The notes under the pieces were generated by a model. That model searched no databases and had not been told where the DNA came from. It saw nothing but the letters and a program-made list of their open reading frames with translations. Below, piece after piece: positions 10,990-22,199 of a stretch of DNA of 64,000 bases. The stretch's first letter is position 1, and the number at the start of each line of letters is the position of its first letter. The translations under genes and the position numbers were made by a program. Where the stretch lies: positions 15,359,001-15,423,000 of the forward strand of contig NC_053047.1 in the NCBI RefSeq assembly GCF_003473485.1, read 5' to 3'. This stretch comes from Medicago truncatula (taxonomy: Eukaryota > Streptophyta > Magnoliopsida > Fabales > Fabaceae).

Positions 10990-12080
10990 TTAACATTTTA
11001 AGTCTTCCTTTGGACTTAGAACGCAATAGCATGTCAGCACCTAATATGGGAAGCATATAAACTTGAAAGTGCAAGACGTGACCTTGCACAAACACCTATA
11101 AGTCATCAAGAAATCCTTTTACAAGAAACTTGAAATCTTGCAGGTTGAATAAGAAGCTTGAAGGAAATTACTAGCCCGCAGGATAAGTAGTTCTTGTCTC
11201 GTCGCAATGATAACATTGTTCCATGGCATGAGAGATCCTTTAAGGATAAATGATGAGTCGTCAAGAGGCCCGAGATCTGAGTATGTGACTCATCTTCCTC
11301 TACCTGAAAAAGTAAGTAGTTCTTGTCTCGTCGCAATGATAACGTTGTTCCTTCTATATCGTCTCAACTACATTTCTGCAAGAGTAATTTTCTTGACATT
11401 TATAGTCATTTACACAAAGACATATATATAAAACAAAAAAGACCAATTAATTCCTTTTGCAAACTGAACTTAACAAGCTTGTTGTTTTATGCAAGTAATA
11501 TCACACCATTATATAAAGGGAAATACTTTTTCCTACAAACCATATATCCACGAAAACCAAGAATTTCGATTATCACCACCCATATTTTCCACCAGAAACC
11601 AATTTAATATTTATTCCATTATTTAATCAAAGAAAAACTGCCGCATGCTGTGTGAATTCGTGGCCTTTTGTTTCATGGTATATAGCATTAGCCTTATATA
11701 AATTCCTTTTGCAAACTTAACTTAACCTATTAATTGATAAAAAAAGAACTGTTTTAAGCTATTTAGTACATGTGATGTTTGATGAATAATTGCAGTAAGA
11801 TGGTTTTGTGGTGTAGTTGGTTATCACGTCAGTCTAACACACTGAAGGTCTCCAGTTTGAACCCGGGCGAAGCCAGATTTTTCGTTTTGTTTTTGTTCTC
11901 TGTTTTTATAATTGCTATGTATCGTAGTTATTTTGTCCGTCGAAAGAAATTATTCATGGATCTTGTTTTGGTCATTGTCTTTTCTTAACAACAAGACACT
12001 GTCATTACATTTCTGTTGAAGTAACAATTGGTTTAAATGTCCGTGTGGGCAACAAGAGTGGACGCGTGAAGAAAGAGTAG
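10990..12080 (+). repeat. Duplicated block containing a tRNA-Val copy (block B, copy 1)
   Basis: Most of this stretch is found inverted at 49.15-49.70 kb: the tRNA, the GGATCTTGTTTTGGTCATTG region, AACAAGCTTGTTGTTTTATGCA, and ACTCATCATTTATCC-type segments. Smaller parts recur at 17.8-18.1 kb and, inverted, at 57.3-57.7 kb. It holds several overlapping short direct repeats, such as AAGTAGTTCTTGTCTCGTCG at 11187 and 11311. Confidence 0.75.
11802..11875 (+). pseudogene. tRNA-Val(AAC) pseudogene copy
   Basis: The cloverleaf is recognisable (GGTTTTG acceptor strand, TCTAACA anticodon loop, CGAAGCC), but compared with the copy at 49335-49408 it has changed bases: TTCGAAC in the T loop is TTTGAAC, and the T stem has an A opposite C. 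The invariant C56 and the B-box centre are lost, so transcription and folding should suffer. It lies in a duplicated block whose inverted twin carries the intact gene. Confidence 0.75.
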
Positions 12081-12640
12081 AATGATTCCATATCTATCAT
12101 TGGATTAGTCAACCTTTTCTAAGTTAGATTTCCTCCTTGCTTCTTCTCAATTCCACACTAATTAAATCTCTAGCCACAACTCCATTTCCCACCTCTAATT
12201 CGTTTATGCGAGTTGTTTTCTGACATCAATCCAAATTTTGAAAAATATATATAAAGGACTATATATACTATCGTCATTGCAAATTAATCTAATAAATTGT
12301 ATTTGAAAGTATTCCAAATACACAGAGAAGAAGCCATTCACAAAATAATAGCCTATGTTTACTTAAACACAGAAAAAAAATTGCAAAATAATACTCAGTA
12401 GAATAGCGTAGCATGATTTGGTAATTTGCAGTATATGTAAATGGAAAATTTTGTAAAGACCATGCACTTGTTAAACCTGAAGAAGTTCACAAATGCAAAT
12501 GCTTTTCTTAAATCTAATCCGCCTATTTCTGAAAAAGTTCTTACCAAAGCTTTTCCAGTGGATTAGAGCATAATTGATTATCTTCAAAGCAGTCCTGGTA
12601 TGACAGTAACTAGTTTTAAAACATGATTCGTCATTTTGAA
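12060..12640 (-). repeat. Duplicated block C, copy 1
   Basis: The stretch around 12400-12640 (GATTGATTATCTTCAAAGCA, TTTGTAAAGACCATGCACTT) is found in the opposite orientation at 46.59-46.91 kb, 51.65-51.83 kb and 56.80-57.05 kb. No reading frame is supported. Confidence 0.65.
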
Positions 12641-13290
12641 AGAACTTCAATATTTAAATCCTATTCTCTGTTTAATCGGTCATTGTTCTCATTTTTATTT
12701 CCCTCAATCATTATCAAAGGTAAATAAGGAAGCTACAGATAGTATGGAAGTACTTGAGGTTTATCACTATCTCGTAGTTGATGTTTGGTTATCCTGAAAA
12801 TGAAGTGTATATCGATAAGTTCCAATACCGTGTCTCCTCTGTTCTCAAATTCATACTCATTTTCAACTTCTTCCCCAACTACTTCTATTTAAAACTATGA
12901 TTGTTGGGGTTATCAAGTATATTACCTAAAAATCCATCTCTAGCCAAGTTAGCTACTTGTGTTACGAGTTGTCCAAGATTTGTTTCAAGGACCTTGATAA
13001 TTTCTCCAGTGTTCCGGTTTACATCTCCTTGAATTTATATCAACGCCTCGATGTTTTCTTACAACACTTTCAAGAACTTAGTGAAAAATTCCTTGATTGC
13101 TCCTCCATTAGAAGTGAGACCGATCATCTCACACCGGATACTAAGGGTTAGAATAACTCGCCCACATTTGAGGGTAGGCACTAGGATAACAATTATATGG
13201 ATGCATAGCACGAAGTTTTCCTAGACATAACTTGGAATACGCAACAAACAAAATACCTTAATAGCATTGATTAATCTAAAAGTGAAAGAG
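12640..13290 (-). mobile_element. Ty3/gypsy gag fossil, copy 1
   Basis: On the minus strand this matches the segment at 45.53-46.56 kb (plus), which has the gag-type NLxxQLGxLARQI pattern of Athila/Tat-like plant Ty3/gypsy elements. No LTR is seen nearby. It is broken in several places and is an old fragment that was carried along in the segmental duplication. Confidence 0.5.
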
Positions 13291-13880
13291 GGTAATTGTT
13301 TTTGTTTTTTTTAATATGATAAAACTATTTTCTTTGGGGTTTTAAGAACATTTGACCGAGAAATAAAAACAAAACAAAAAAAAAACCATTATTTTTAAGT
13401 TTTAGAATATTTGACTAAAAGAGAACAAAATAAATTTTTGGTATTTTAACTATATTTGACTTAAAAGAACTAAGCAAAATCTTTTTAGAAATTTTGAGGA
13501 TACAACCAAAACAAAAATACGATGGAAAAATAAAAAAACTAACTAAAATATCACATAAATGTTCTTGAAGTTATTATTTTTTTAATTTTTAAAGGAACCT
13601 TTTTGAAGTTTTTGAATATTAAATAAATAAATAAAACAAAAACAAACCTTATTGATAATTATTTTTATTCCAAATATTTACACCTTAAAATAAAATAAAA
13701 CAAATATTTTAAAAACTTTTAGAATATAAACAAAACAAATAAAACAAAGATATGAGCTAAAAAAGCATCTTTAGTCTCATTATATTATAAATATATTATG
13801 TATAAAAAATTATTATATTATTTTCTTTTTAAGGAAATATTATTATATTATTATATTTATTATAGTATATTATATATAAG
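13270..13880 (-). repeat. AT-rich repeat (GGTAAATATTTGG family), copy 1
   Basis: This AT-rich stretch contains CAAATATTTACACC and TTATTGATAATTATTTTTATTCC, matching in inverted orientation 50.9-51.09, 56.62-56.79 and 60.79-60.98 kb. No coding signal is visible. Confidence 0.55.
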
Positions 13881-13899
13881 AGGAAGAAAAAGGGATGCC

Positions 13900-15560
13900 G
13901 TTAAACATTGAATTAAATGTCAAAATTAGGGTTCAAAGTTCTATTTTTAAGCTGTTGCCAGTGCTCCTTGGTCCTTATGCTTTCGTTCCCAAAGAATCGA
14001 TCGAGCCGCTCTTTTAAATTCAGACTTAGATGGTATTGATGTTATCAAAAACCCGACTTAAGTCTTAAAATCTGGTTTTTGCGACTCATGGCTAGCTTCA
14101 ACCACTCAAATTCATAGCAAAGTCCCAAAAACAGGCAAAATCCTATCAAAATCGCACAAAATCGTGAAATCCATTCAAAATCGCAGGATTTTGATGGATT
14201 TTGTTTTTTTTAAAAGGGTCACTTTTTGAACCGGTTCGTAAATTGCCCCGATTTGAATCCATGACCCGTTCTATAAATACCCAAAAGGCCAAAAAATTTC
14301 ATTCCTTCAATTCCCCTATGTATATGTATTTTTTGGACTTTGAACTTTAGTCATTTATGACATTATGCAATTTATAACATATATTTAACATTATTTTTGT
14401 TTTGGTAGAATCCTCTATTTTGATTGCGACTTTACGAGTCCCGACTTTGCTATCCTACATCAATTTTACAAAGTCCTTGAGTAAAATCCTTCGATTTTAA
14501 TTACAATTTTACGAGTCCCGATTTTGCTACTCCCTTTTGACTTGAAGTAAAGTCCCGATTTTGATAACCTTGGATGGCATGACTACAGGTATGAAAATTC
14601 TTTGATTTGTTTCTCTAATTTGATTAATTTCAATCTGTTTCAAATTTAAACGTAGATGCATCTATTCGTTAATTTGATTTGTCTATTTCTTTTAACCTCT
14701 GCTAAATTTCTGTCTGCAGTCTCCACCGAGTGTAATTTCCTTGATTAATCTCTATATCATCCTCATTCAAATCAGTATTATTGGTGCCATTTTTATTACT
14801 ATTAGCGGTAACATTAAGGTTTTGAACACCACACCTCTGTTCTTCAAGACGCTCAAGATCTCACACTGGAACCTAGTAACCTTTGATCAACTTCTTCCTC
14901 ATATGCTCTTGTCTCACACTAGCAAAGACCGCCAAACTATCGGTCTGATGTACAATTGGGATGCCGGCTTGACAATGTAGGCAGTTCAGCCACTCCTAAC
15001 TTATTACCTGTCACTGGTTTGGGAATGTTAGCAGTCAATCTACTTTAACACCACCGAATGTTATTTCACGTTTGTCGGATGTGGCTCCCAATAACTTATC
15101 CAGATTTGGATCCAATAGCAGTAACGTAGTGGCTAACTTGTCGCATCTAGCTGCATCTCCGAATTTAGTATGTTTATCGGATGATGAGTTACCAGACAAA
15201 CGGATTGATAGTATAATTGTATCATAAGGATATTGAAGCTGCTCCCTACAAGAGTATTTCATACATTAATGGAACTAATTGGCTTTATACTTTATGGTTA
15301 GATCACTCCGGATATCTCAGATTGGTCGTTCATCAACCTTATTTTATATGACGCAACAACTGTGATTTCCTTGATTAATTCGCACACAATTATACCATGA
15401 CTAGTATATGGAAATATATTGATTAGAAAAAAAAACTCTTCGTCACCTTTGTAATTGCTATGGTTGTACTGGTTCAACTTCTCATAAGCTCTTTTTTTAT
15501 TTTTTTTTATGAATGTGAATCTATTCTTTTTGTTCACATGTATGTAACTCATTGCGGGTT
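13900..15560 (+). pseudogene. Unidentified multi-exon gene fragment F, copy 1
   Basis: A possible exon at 13975-14030 (encoding FPKNRSSRSF) is interrupted by a transposon, followed by a TCTGCAG acceptor at about 14720 and a segment to 15220. Near 15060-15200 one frame reads NVISRLSDVAPNNLSRFGSN, then NLSHLAASPNLVCLSDDELP. The same residues occur in copies at 44.70-45.33 kb and 50.36-50.86 kb (both minus). A second conserved segment, 15298-15480 on the minus strand, matches 44.48-44.67 kb. Frames are broken in every copy. I do not recognise the protein. Confidence 0.5.
14037..14572. mobile_element. MITE-like insertion with 8-bp TSD and an empty paralogous site
   Basis: Ends read TGATGTTATCAAAA and, reverse-complemented, CAAGGTTATCAAAA. 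Flanks GATGGTAT (14029-14036) and GATGGCAT (14573-14580) form an 8-bp TSD with one change. In the inverted copy near 45.37 kb the host sequence runs straight through with a single GATGTCAT-like site, so this insert came after the duplication. Its inside is rich in AAAATCG repeats, as in the related element at 16265. Confidence 0.75.
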
Positions 15561-15659
15561 TTTGTTAATTAATAAAATATCACTGAATATTTTCTTGATG
15601 CAAAATTCATCATTGTTATTTAACTATTTGTTTCTCATCTTTTGTTGCTTTTTTCTTAG

Positions 15660-15900
15660 CCTGCTATGAAAATTAAATTAGGATTCAACTGAATATTTCC
15701 CAAATGTATAAAAGGAATACATGAAATAATGCAATATATAGTTATGATGACTTGGAGAAGTATCATTTCATTCGATGTGGCACAGAGTTTAGCTAAAAAA
15801 TCAGCCCATTGGTTCCCTTCTCTGAGACAATGGTGAATGGAGTAATTTCTTGTTGACAAATACAGGTTTGAATATGTATTTAAAAAATACAGGTTCAAAA
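15660..15900 (-). mobile_element. LINE RNase H fragment
   Basis: The minus strand encodes HCLREGNQWADFLAKLCATS, the end of the RNase H-like (RVT_3) domain carried by many plant LINEs, followed by LGNI. Only this tail remains. Confidence 0.6.
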
Positions 15901-15934
15901 ACCATGAACAAGATCTAAAATTTGGACTTAACAA

Positions 15935-16264
15935 AAAAAATTGATAAATAATATTTAAAGTAGAAAATCATAGCATGAAAACCCTCAAGAGATAGTGGGC
16001 TTGGAATGATTTGAAGAGATTCAAATCATTCCATTAAAAAACAAATATCAACCAAAATTAAGTAATGGCCTCTAAGAAAATTCCAAATCACTTAAAGTGA
16101 AAATTCCAAATTCCTTTTTTATTTTTTTTTATTTTGCAAAGGCTCGTCTCCCTCATCCTTTGATACGTGATCATAAAAAAAGTAGGTAATTTTGAAAAAG
16201 TTGAAACACTAAAAATCACTTAAAGGTTTGTAAAAAAAAAAAAAATCACTTAAAGTGAAAATCA
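15935..16264. other. Intergenic, AT-rich
   Basis: Contains short repeats of AAATCACTTAAAGTGAAAAT near 16090, 16217 and 16245. No gene is seen. Confidence 0.5.
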
Positions 16265-17137
16265 TTTTGTCAAAGAATGATTTTGCGACTTTACTTATCT
16301 TCAACAACTCAAATCGATAGCAGAATCCCAAAATAGGAAAAATCATAGCAAAATCGCACAAAATCGTGAATGTTCAAAATCACAGGATATTGAAGGATTT
16401 TATCCATTTTTTTATACAGGTTAATTTTTTACATGATTCTTCAAATGACCTGATTTGTACCCATGCGTCGGTTCCATAAATACAAAAAATACAAAGTTTT
16501 TCAATCTTTTCACTTCACACACCACACTTCCTCATCAAGGTTCATCTATTGACGATGGAGAAATGAAGAGATTGTTGAAAATGAATGTGTTGATATGACG
16601 GAGGATAATCCATATAATTGGCGATTTCTTTGTGATTTATGATTGCATATAGCAGTTGCCTTTAAGAATTTTGTTAGGCATCTAGTCTTTACCTTAAATC
16701 TTTATAGCCACTTACTCACTTATGATCAAGTTGTCAGACATAGGTTTTGACTTTAAGTATTTTGTCTAGGTTGTTTAGCATTATTATGACTACCAAAGAA
16801 TATTTGAAGTCATTTATGTATATGCATTTTGTGCACTTTGAACTTTGAGTCATTTATGACTATATGCAATTTATATCATATATTTAGCATTATTTTTGTT
16901 TTGGTAGAATCCTCGATTTTGATTGCGATTTTACGATTCGCGATCGCTATCCTATATCAATTCTACAAAAGTCCTCGAGTAACATCACTCGATTTTAATT
17001 GCGATTTTGCTATCCTATATCTATTCTACAAAAGTCCTTGAGTAAATTAAAGTCCTTCAATTTTAATTGAAATTTTACTATTTGTGATTTTGTTATTCCC
17101 TTTCGACCTTAAGCAAAATGCAATTTTGACAACCTTG
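16265..17137. mobile_element. AAAATCG-rich DNA transposon related to 14037-14572
   Basis: Flanked by a perfect 10-bp repeat, GTGAAAATCA, at 16255-16264 and 17138-17147. Its inside matches the element at 14037 in the same orientation: AAAATCGCACAAAATCGTGA, ATTTAGCATTATTTTTGTTT and the GTCCTTGAGTAAA repeats. It has no transposase. Confidence 0.75.
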
Positions 17138-17564
17138 GTGAAAATCACTTTATTGGAAGACCTTTTCCTTTAATTTCATCTCTTCCATCAAACTTGATCC
17201 TCATTCATGAATGTTTATGAGACATATGAAGATCTAGTTAAAAGCTGAAAAAATATATGAACAAGGGTAATATTGATATTGTTGTAAAAAAGGGTAATAT
17301 TGGTATTATAGTTAAATTTGAGAGAGATTCGGATGAAACCGGATATTTTTGGGGTGTTTGGTGGAAAAAATCCTAACAAAGCCGCTAGCAAATTTTGTTT
17401 TCAATTAACACAAAAATAATTGTTTTCAATTTAGGTAAAGATGATTCGCATGAAACTTGTGTTAAACAAACGACGAGAAATAAAAAAAATACTAATGGTA
17501 AAGATGATTTAATGATAATAGATATTGAAATATTTTATTTTTAGGGGAGTTGAAATAATTGTTA

Positions 17565-18225
17565 TTAAATACTACTATAAACTGGTTGACTAAAAATACA
17601 TAAAAACATTGTAAATAACTGGTGAAAAGATGAGCACTCAACTGGCCGTCCCAGTATACAAAACACTGAGACATTTAGAGCCATACTCAAATCAGATAGG
17701 ATACGTAGGTTTGAATTCATTCTCAGCGGTGGCAGAAACTGTTTGCAAACGATCACAGCTCAACATTTTAAGTCTCCCTTTGGACATAAAAATTTCAACA
17801 AGGTGCACCAAATAGAGTGTCGGCACCTAAAATGGGAAGCATATAAACCTGAAAATGAAACACATGACCTATAAGTCATCAAGAATTCCTATTGCATGAA
17901 CTTGAAATCTTGCACCGAGTTATTCCTATTCCACTATCCTAGAGGATCTTAATATCCACCTCTGTTTACGGCCTTTTAACTGCAGGTTACCAATACAATG
18001 AGATCCTTTAAGGACATTAAAGGATAAATGACGGTCAACTGCTGCAACTCAATTCGAGTCATCAGGAGGTCCGTGATCTAGAGTATGTATTTTTTGTTTC
18101 ATCGCAATGATAACGTTGTTTCTTCTCAATTGGTTACGAATGTTAGCAGTGAATCTATTATTACGGATGAGACTCCCAATTGAGTATGTTTATCAGATGA
18201 CGAGTTACCAGACAACTAACACCTG
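17565..18225 (+). repeat. Duplicated block, inverted at 57.3-57.7 kb
   Basis: TAAAGGATAAATGACGGTCA, GACCTATAAGTCATCAAG and the CAATGAGATCCTTTAAGGAC region all occur inverted at 57.29-57.70 kb. The end, 18125-18220, repeats part of fragment F (GATGACGAGTTACCAGACAA). No gene is supported. Confidence 0.7.
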
Positions 18226-18479
18226 ACCATGATATATAGCTTTGTTTAGTTTGGAAGGTTATATTGGGACTCATGACAGATTCTAGAATTATTTATTTTT
18301 GTATACTCGGCTAAATGCTTGCTCTAATTATTGTATCTGTAGCTGTAGTCACAGTGATTCTCATGTCGCTGTAGCTGCTCACAAATGGATACATGGTATA
18401 ATTGCATGAGACCTTCAGCAATAACAACACTCCAAAGAGTCTCTTATGACAAGAAACATAAGGATTTTGAAGCTGGTCA

Positions 18480-19560
18480 CAAATGAATTCACTTGGGGAA
18501 AGAAATGAAGAGAAACGTGAGAATTATGACATTGCAGTGCCTTGTCAATACATAGAACCTCTAGTTATATTGATGCATAGAAAGTTCTAGTAAATAAGTG
18601 AATGCACCTAGGAATATTAAATGACATTCTCTGGAACTTACTGATACATGAATAGACTTTTAGATATATTAAGGAACCTAGGAATATGGAAAATTACAAA
18701 TTATCATTTAACACCCTTTCTTAATTTGTAACTTTCATATTATCTTTGAACTTTTCAAGCTTCTCAATGGGCACTGCTTTGGTGAGAACATCTGCTGGCT
18801 GCTCCGTGGTCTTGATGTATTCTAAGTTGATTTCCTTCCTTTGAACCATATCAGGAATGTAGTTGTGGCGCAGCTCAATATTCTTTGACCTTCCATGAAA
18901 AACTGGATTCTTGGACATTGAAATTGCTGATTGGATGTCACAGAAAATAGGAGTTGGATCTTCTACCTTTTGCTGCAAGTCAATCAAAATTCTCCTCAAC
19001 CAAACAACTTCACGTGTAGCTTCATTCGCTGAGATATATTCAGCCTCTACCGAAGATAATGCAACCAAGTATTGCTTATTAGAACTCCATGAAATAGCTT
19101 TGGATCCTAGACAAAAAACATAGGCTGAAGTGCTTTTTCTGTCATCGAAACTACCAGCCCAATCGCTATCGGTATAGCCAACCAACTCATTGTTTTCTTC
19201 CTTTACATACTTGATCCCAAGCTTCTTTGTTCCTTGGAGATAGTGAAAAATCCTCTTTGCTGCTGCAAAATGAAGCTTACTTGGTTCAGATGGACTTTTA
19301 ACAAATCCATTTTGCAGAAAGTAAGCATCAATTTTGCTGTTCCGCGCTCTCAGCGCTTGTTTTAAACCGTAAAGAGCCTTGTGTATCTTATAGACTTTTC
19401 CTTCCTTTCCTTCAACTTCAAAACCTTGTGGCTACTTCACATAAACTTCTTCTTCTAGTTCTCCATTCAAAAAGGCTGATTTGACATCAAGTTGAAAAAC
19501 TTGTAATTCCAACAATGCTGGTTTCTCTTTGGTGCGGAACAGGGGTGTCCTAGGAGACCG
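18480..19560 (-). mobile_element. Ty1/copia fossil: reverse transcriptase end, RNase H and part of the 3' LTR
   Basis: The minus strand encodes copia-type RNase H: GYTDSDWAGSFDDRKSTSAY, then SSVEAEYISANEATREVVWL and the LTKAVP tail. Upstream, LDVKSAFLNGELEEEVYV and ALYGLKQA mark the end of reverse transcriptase. Just past the coding part, a purine tract (18714-18722) precedes TGTTAAATG, the likely start of the 3' LTR; its far end is not clear. No second LTR or gag is nearby. The element is truncated and broken, of moderate age. Confidence 0.85.
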
Positions 19561-20450
19561 GCCAGTTTTTGATGTAGTACTGTTGGTGGTTTTGTTGTTT
19601 AAGTCTTCATTCTTATAGGCTTAGTTTTGAGGGGTTTTTTTATTGAGTTTTCTCTTGGTGGTGAAAATATCGGAAAATAATAAGCTTAATATCAGAAAAT
19701 AATCATGAAAATAAAAAATAAAAAATCACAAACTATATATTTAAATCCATGCTTATAAAGCAATATTCCTCACTTAGTCGAACTGATGTATGACCAGTAG
19801 TACTAAAAACATGACAGATGACAAGTGATACAAACTGTTAAGAGTTCTACATTGGAAGCGAAATGGCTTCAACAAGTCGGTATTGTAGGCTTGTGCTAGG
19901 CCCAACCGCAAATTCTAAGAAGCCAAATTAAATATGATAAAACTAACCAATACAGGAAACAGAGTAAACCATGGTCATGAGTGTTCAAATGTTGCTACTT
20001 GTATGTTACATTATTTGTGCAGTTCTATATCTAGTTTTGTAGCAAACCATAGAAAACAATAAGAGTTATGTTGAAGCTTTGATATATCAATATTATACCA
20101 CAAACTGACACATAATCATGAATTTCTTATGCATCAATGAAAGAGCTACTCATTGAGTAAACCTACACTGATGTACTGAAGTAACTAATAAAATTACTTG
20201 GAACAATTCTCATTTTCAATGCAAAACAGAAAAATAACAAAAATAAAAGCATCCAAACCGAATTGTTATCAATCCACAATTGTAGTCCATCCTAGAATAC
20301 ATCAATACTAAAGACCATCATCCTCATTAATTTTACTAGAAAACTAAATGTTCTTCAAACTAAATGGTTGCATATCATAAGAATAGAAACTAATGAAAAA
20401 TAATGATACTTCTAGTTACTACTTTTACTTCAATGAAACTAATTTGACTC
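19560..20450. other. Intergenic, tandem-duplicated F-box downstream region
   Basis: From about 19860 to 20450 the sequence matches 23.11-23.69 kb in the same orientation: GGAAGCGA, CCAACCGCAAATTCTAAGAA, ATGAGTGTTCAAATGTTGCT. Both lie downstream of minus-strand F-box genes, so gene and flank were duplicated together. Confidence 0.65.
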
Positions 20451-20455
20451 CTTTC

Positions 20456-22140
20456 CTAAAGCATGTTTATTGAGGACTTAGTAGTTAGGTCGATTGTCAT
20501 ATCTTGTAAAAGCCTCGCATTCTGCAAAATATATGTTGCAAATCGAAGATTATTGGCCGAGCCTTCAAAGTTTAAAATTGTACAGGATCTGAGGTGAGAG
20601 GAAACACATTCAGGAACCGAATTTAGGTATTTCCATTCCTCGGAGAACCTGGAGCTCCTCTGTCAAAGAAGAAAATAAACATTTAAAATATATGTAAAAT
20701 AGAACAAGTGATTGAACAGATATATTACTCAACAAACCTTTCTAATAATAAAAAGAGTTTGAAGCTTGGGACAATGTTGGAGCAATTGTACTATGCCATC
20801 CCAGCCGTGAAAGAAGTCATAAAACCATAACTTAATGTGAATTAAGTTCGGAAACACTGGAATGCTTGTCAAATTAGCCTTTTGTGCGTCTGCTATGCAT
20901 AGAAACTCAACATTACTAACTACATTACAAGGAACATCTATTGCACCCATTTCAGCTCTAACTAACTTAGCCAGGGACAAGGATTTAACCCCTACAGGTG
21001 AACTGTTTTCATCATGTTTGGTATAGAAAGTACGATAAGCATTCAAATCCTCTAGGTTAGGAGAAGCATTAAGAAGTTGTTGGAGAACATTCTTATTTTT
21101 AAAACGAACAAATGTCAAATGTAGGGTTTTGAGCGACTGGAAGATCACCACACAAATTTTCAGCTTCAACTAGTAACATCTCAAGTTTGAGAACAACTAG
21201 GGTTTCACACAGGGGTGGATGTAGAGTGAAACATTGTGTGGCAGCTGCCACACCAGATTCTAGCCAATTTTTTTTTATATTTTTTTTTTATATGCATAAA
21301 CATAAGGCACGGGAAGGAAAGTGGAAATTGGAAAACACACACAACACAAACAAAACAAAACAAACCGCGTTGTTTCTTCTCCTCTTCTCTACTCTCACAA
21401 ACAATCGGTTTCTTCTTCTCTTCTCACAAATACAATTCACAATCGTCTTTCTTCTCACAACAAACAAACAAACCTCTCCTTCTTCCACTCTCATGAGTCA
21501 GCAGCATCATTTTCTCTCTTCACTCCTTCAAATCTAGTGTATCTCTCAGTTCTCACTCTAAGTCTAAACCAAGGTAAGTCAAATAGTCAATTGATTCTCT
21601 ACTTTCTCATTCATTCTACAATTGCTTTTTTAGGATTTTAGGCCTCCAATTTCAAGCTATCATCCTGACATCCAAGATGAGGTACGTAAAGCTTACTTGA
21701 AATTTTGCCACACTAATATGAAATGTCTAGATCCACCCCTGGTTTCACATGTGAAAATTGTATCATTCAAGATATGATTATTCATGAAGAAATGAAATTC
21801 CTCGATACAACCTCGTTTAGCGGCTTCTATCCATGCATCCAAGATGTGATCACTTAATACAAAACGACACTTAAGGCATGCTAAAAGTTTTGATGAATTG
21901 GTTTGCAAGACGAGGAGGGAGCATGAATGTATCAATAAATCCACATACACTATTAAAGGCTGCGTAGTACACGGTTTCATCATCGAAGCGGAGAATAGTG
22001 AGTGAGTGGCAAAGTGGGATCCACCGCTTCGAAAGAACGGTGGTAGTGAGAGCGATTTTGATGGGAAGAAAAGAAAGTATGTGACATAGCAATTCATCAG
22101 GTAAGTCACTGATCCTATCCATCTTCGTCTTGTCTTCCAT
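20456..22140 (-). pseudogene. F-box/LRR/FBD pseudogene (copy A1), broken by a hAT insertion
   Basis: The start at 22138-22140 encodes [20 protein letters not shown], a standard F-box N-terminus. A frameshift follows the residues QFIKTF near 21880; the LRR part resumes with CRFVLSDHILDAWIEAAKRG, is cut by a hAT element (21210-21741), and continues to 20760. Exon 2 begins at 20659 with RSSRFSEEWKYLNSVPECVS, an FBD domain, and meets an early TAG at 20456-20458, about 25 codons short of the ends of its paralogues. Intact relatives would be substrate adaptors in SCF ubiquitin ligases. This copy should be dead. Confidence 0.9.
21210..21741. mobile_element. Non-autonomous hAT element inside F-box pseudogene A1
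   Basis: Ends are CAGGGGTGGATGTAGA and, reverse-complemented, CAGGGGTGGATCTAGA. A perfect 8-bp TSD, GTTTCACA, lies at 21202-21209 and 21742-21749. Removing it restores continuity with copy A2 at 24.5 kb. The element is 532 bp. Its centre is a CT-rich leader-like stretch ending in CCAAGGTAAGTC, which resembles a 5' UTR exon and splice donor, perhaps the remains of a transposase promoter. Confidence 0.92.
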
Positions 22141-22199
22141 CGCTGAGAGAGAGAGAGAGAAGTTGCAAAGTAGGGTTTGCGAAGCGTGGTGGAGGTAAC

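Noticed and set aside
11802-11875. Second functional tRNA-Val
   Set aside because: The T loop has lost the invariant C and a T-stem pair is broken.
21187-21641. Several open frames on both strands
   Set aside because: All lie in the hAT element inside F-box copy A1 and show only CT- or CA-rich translations.
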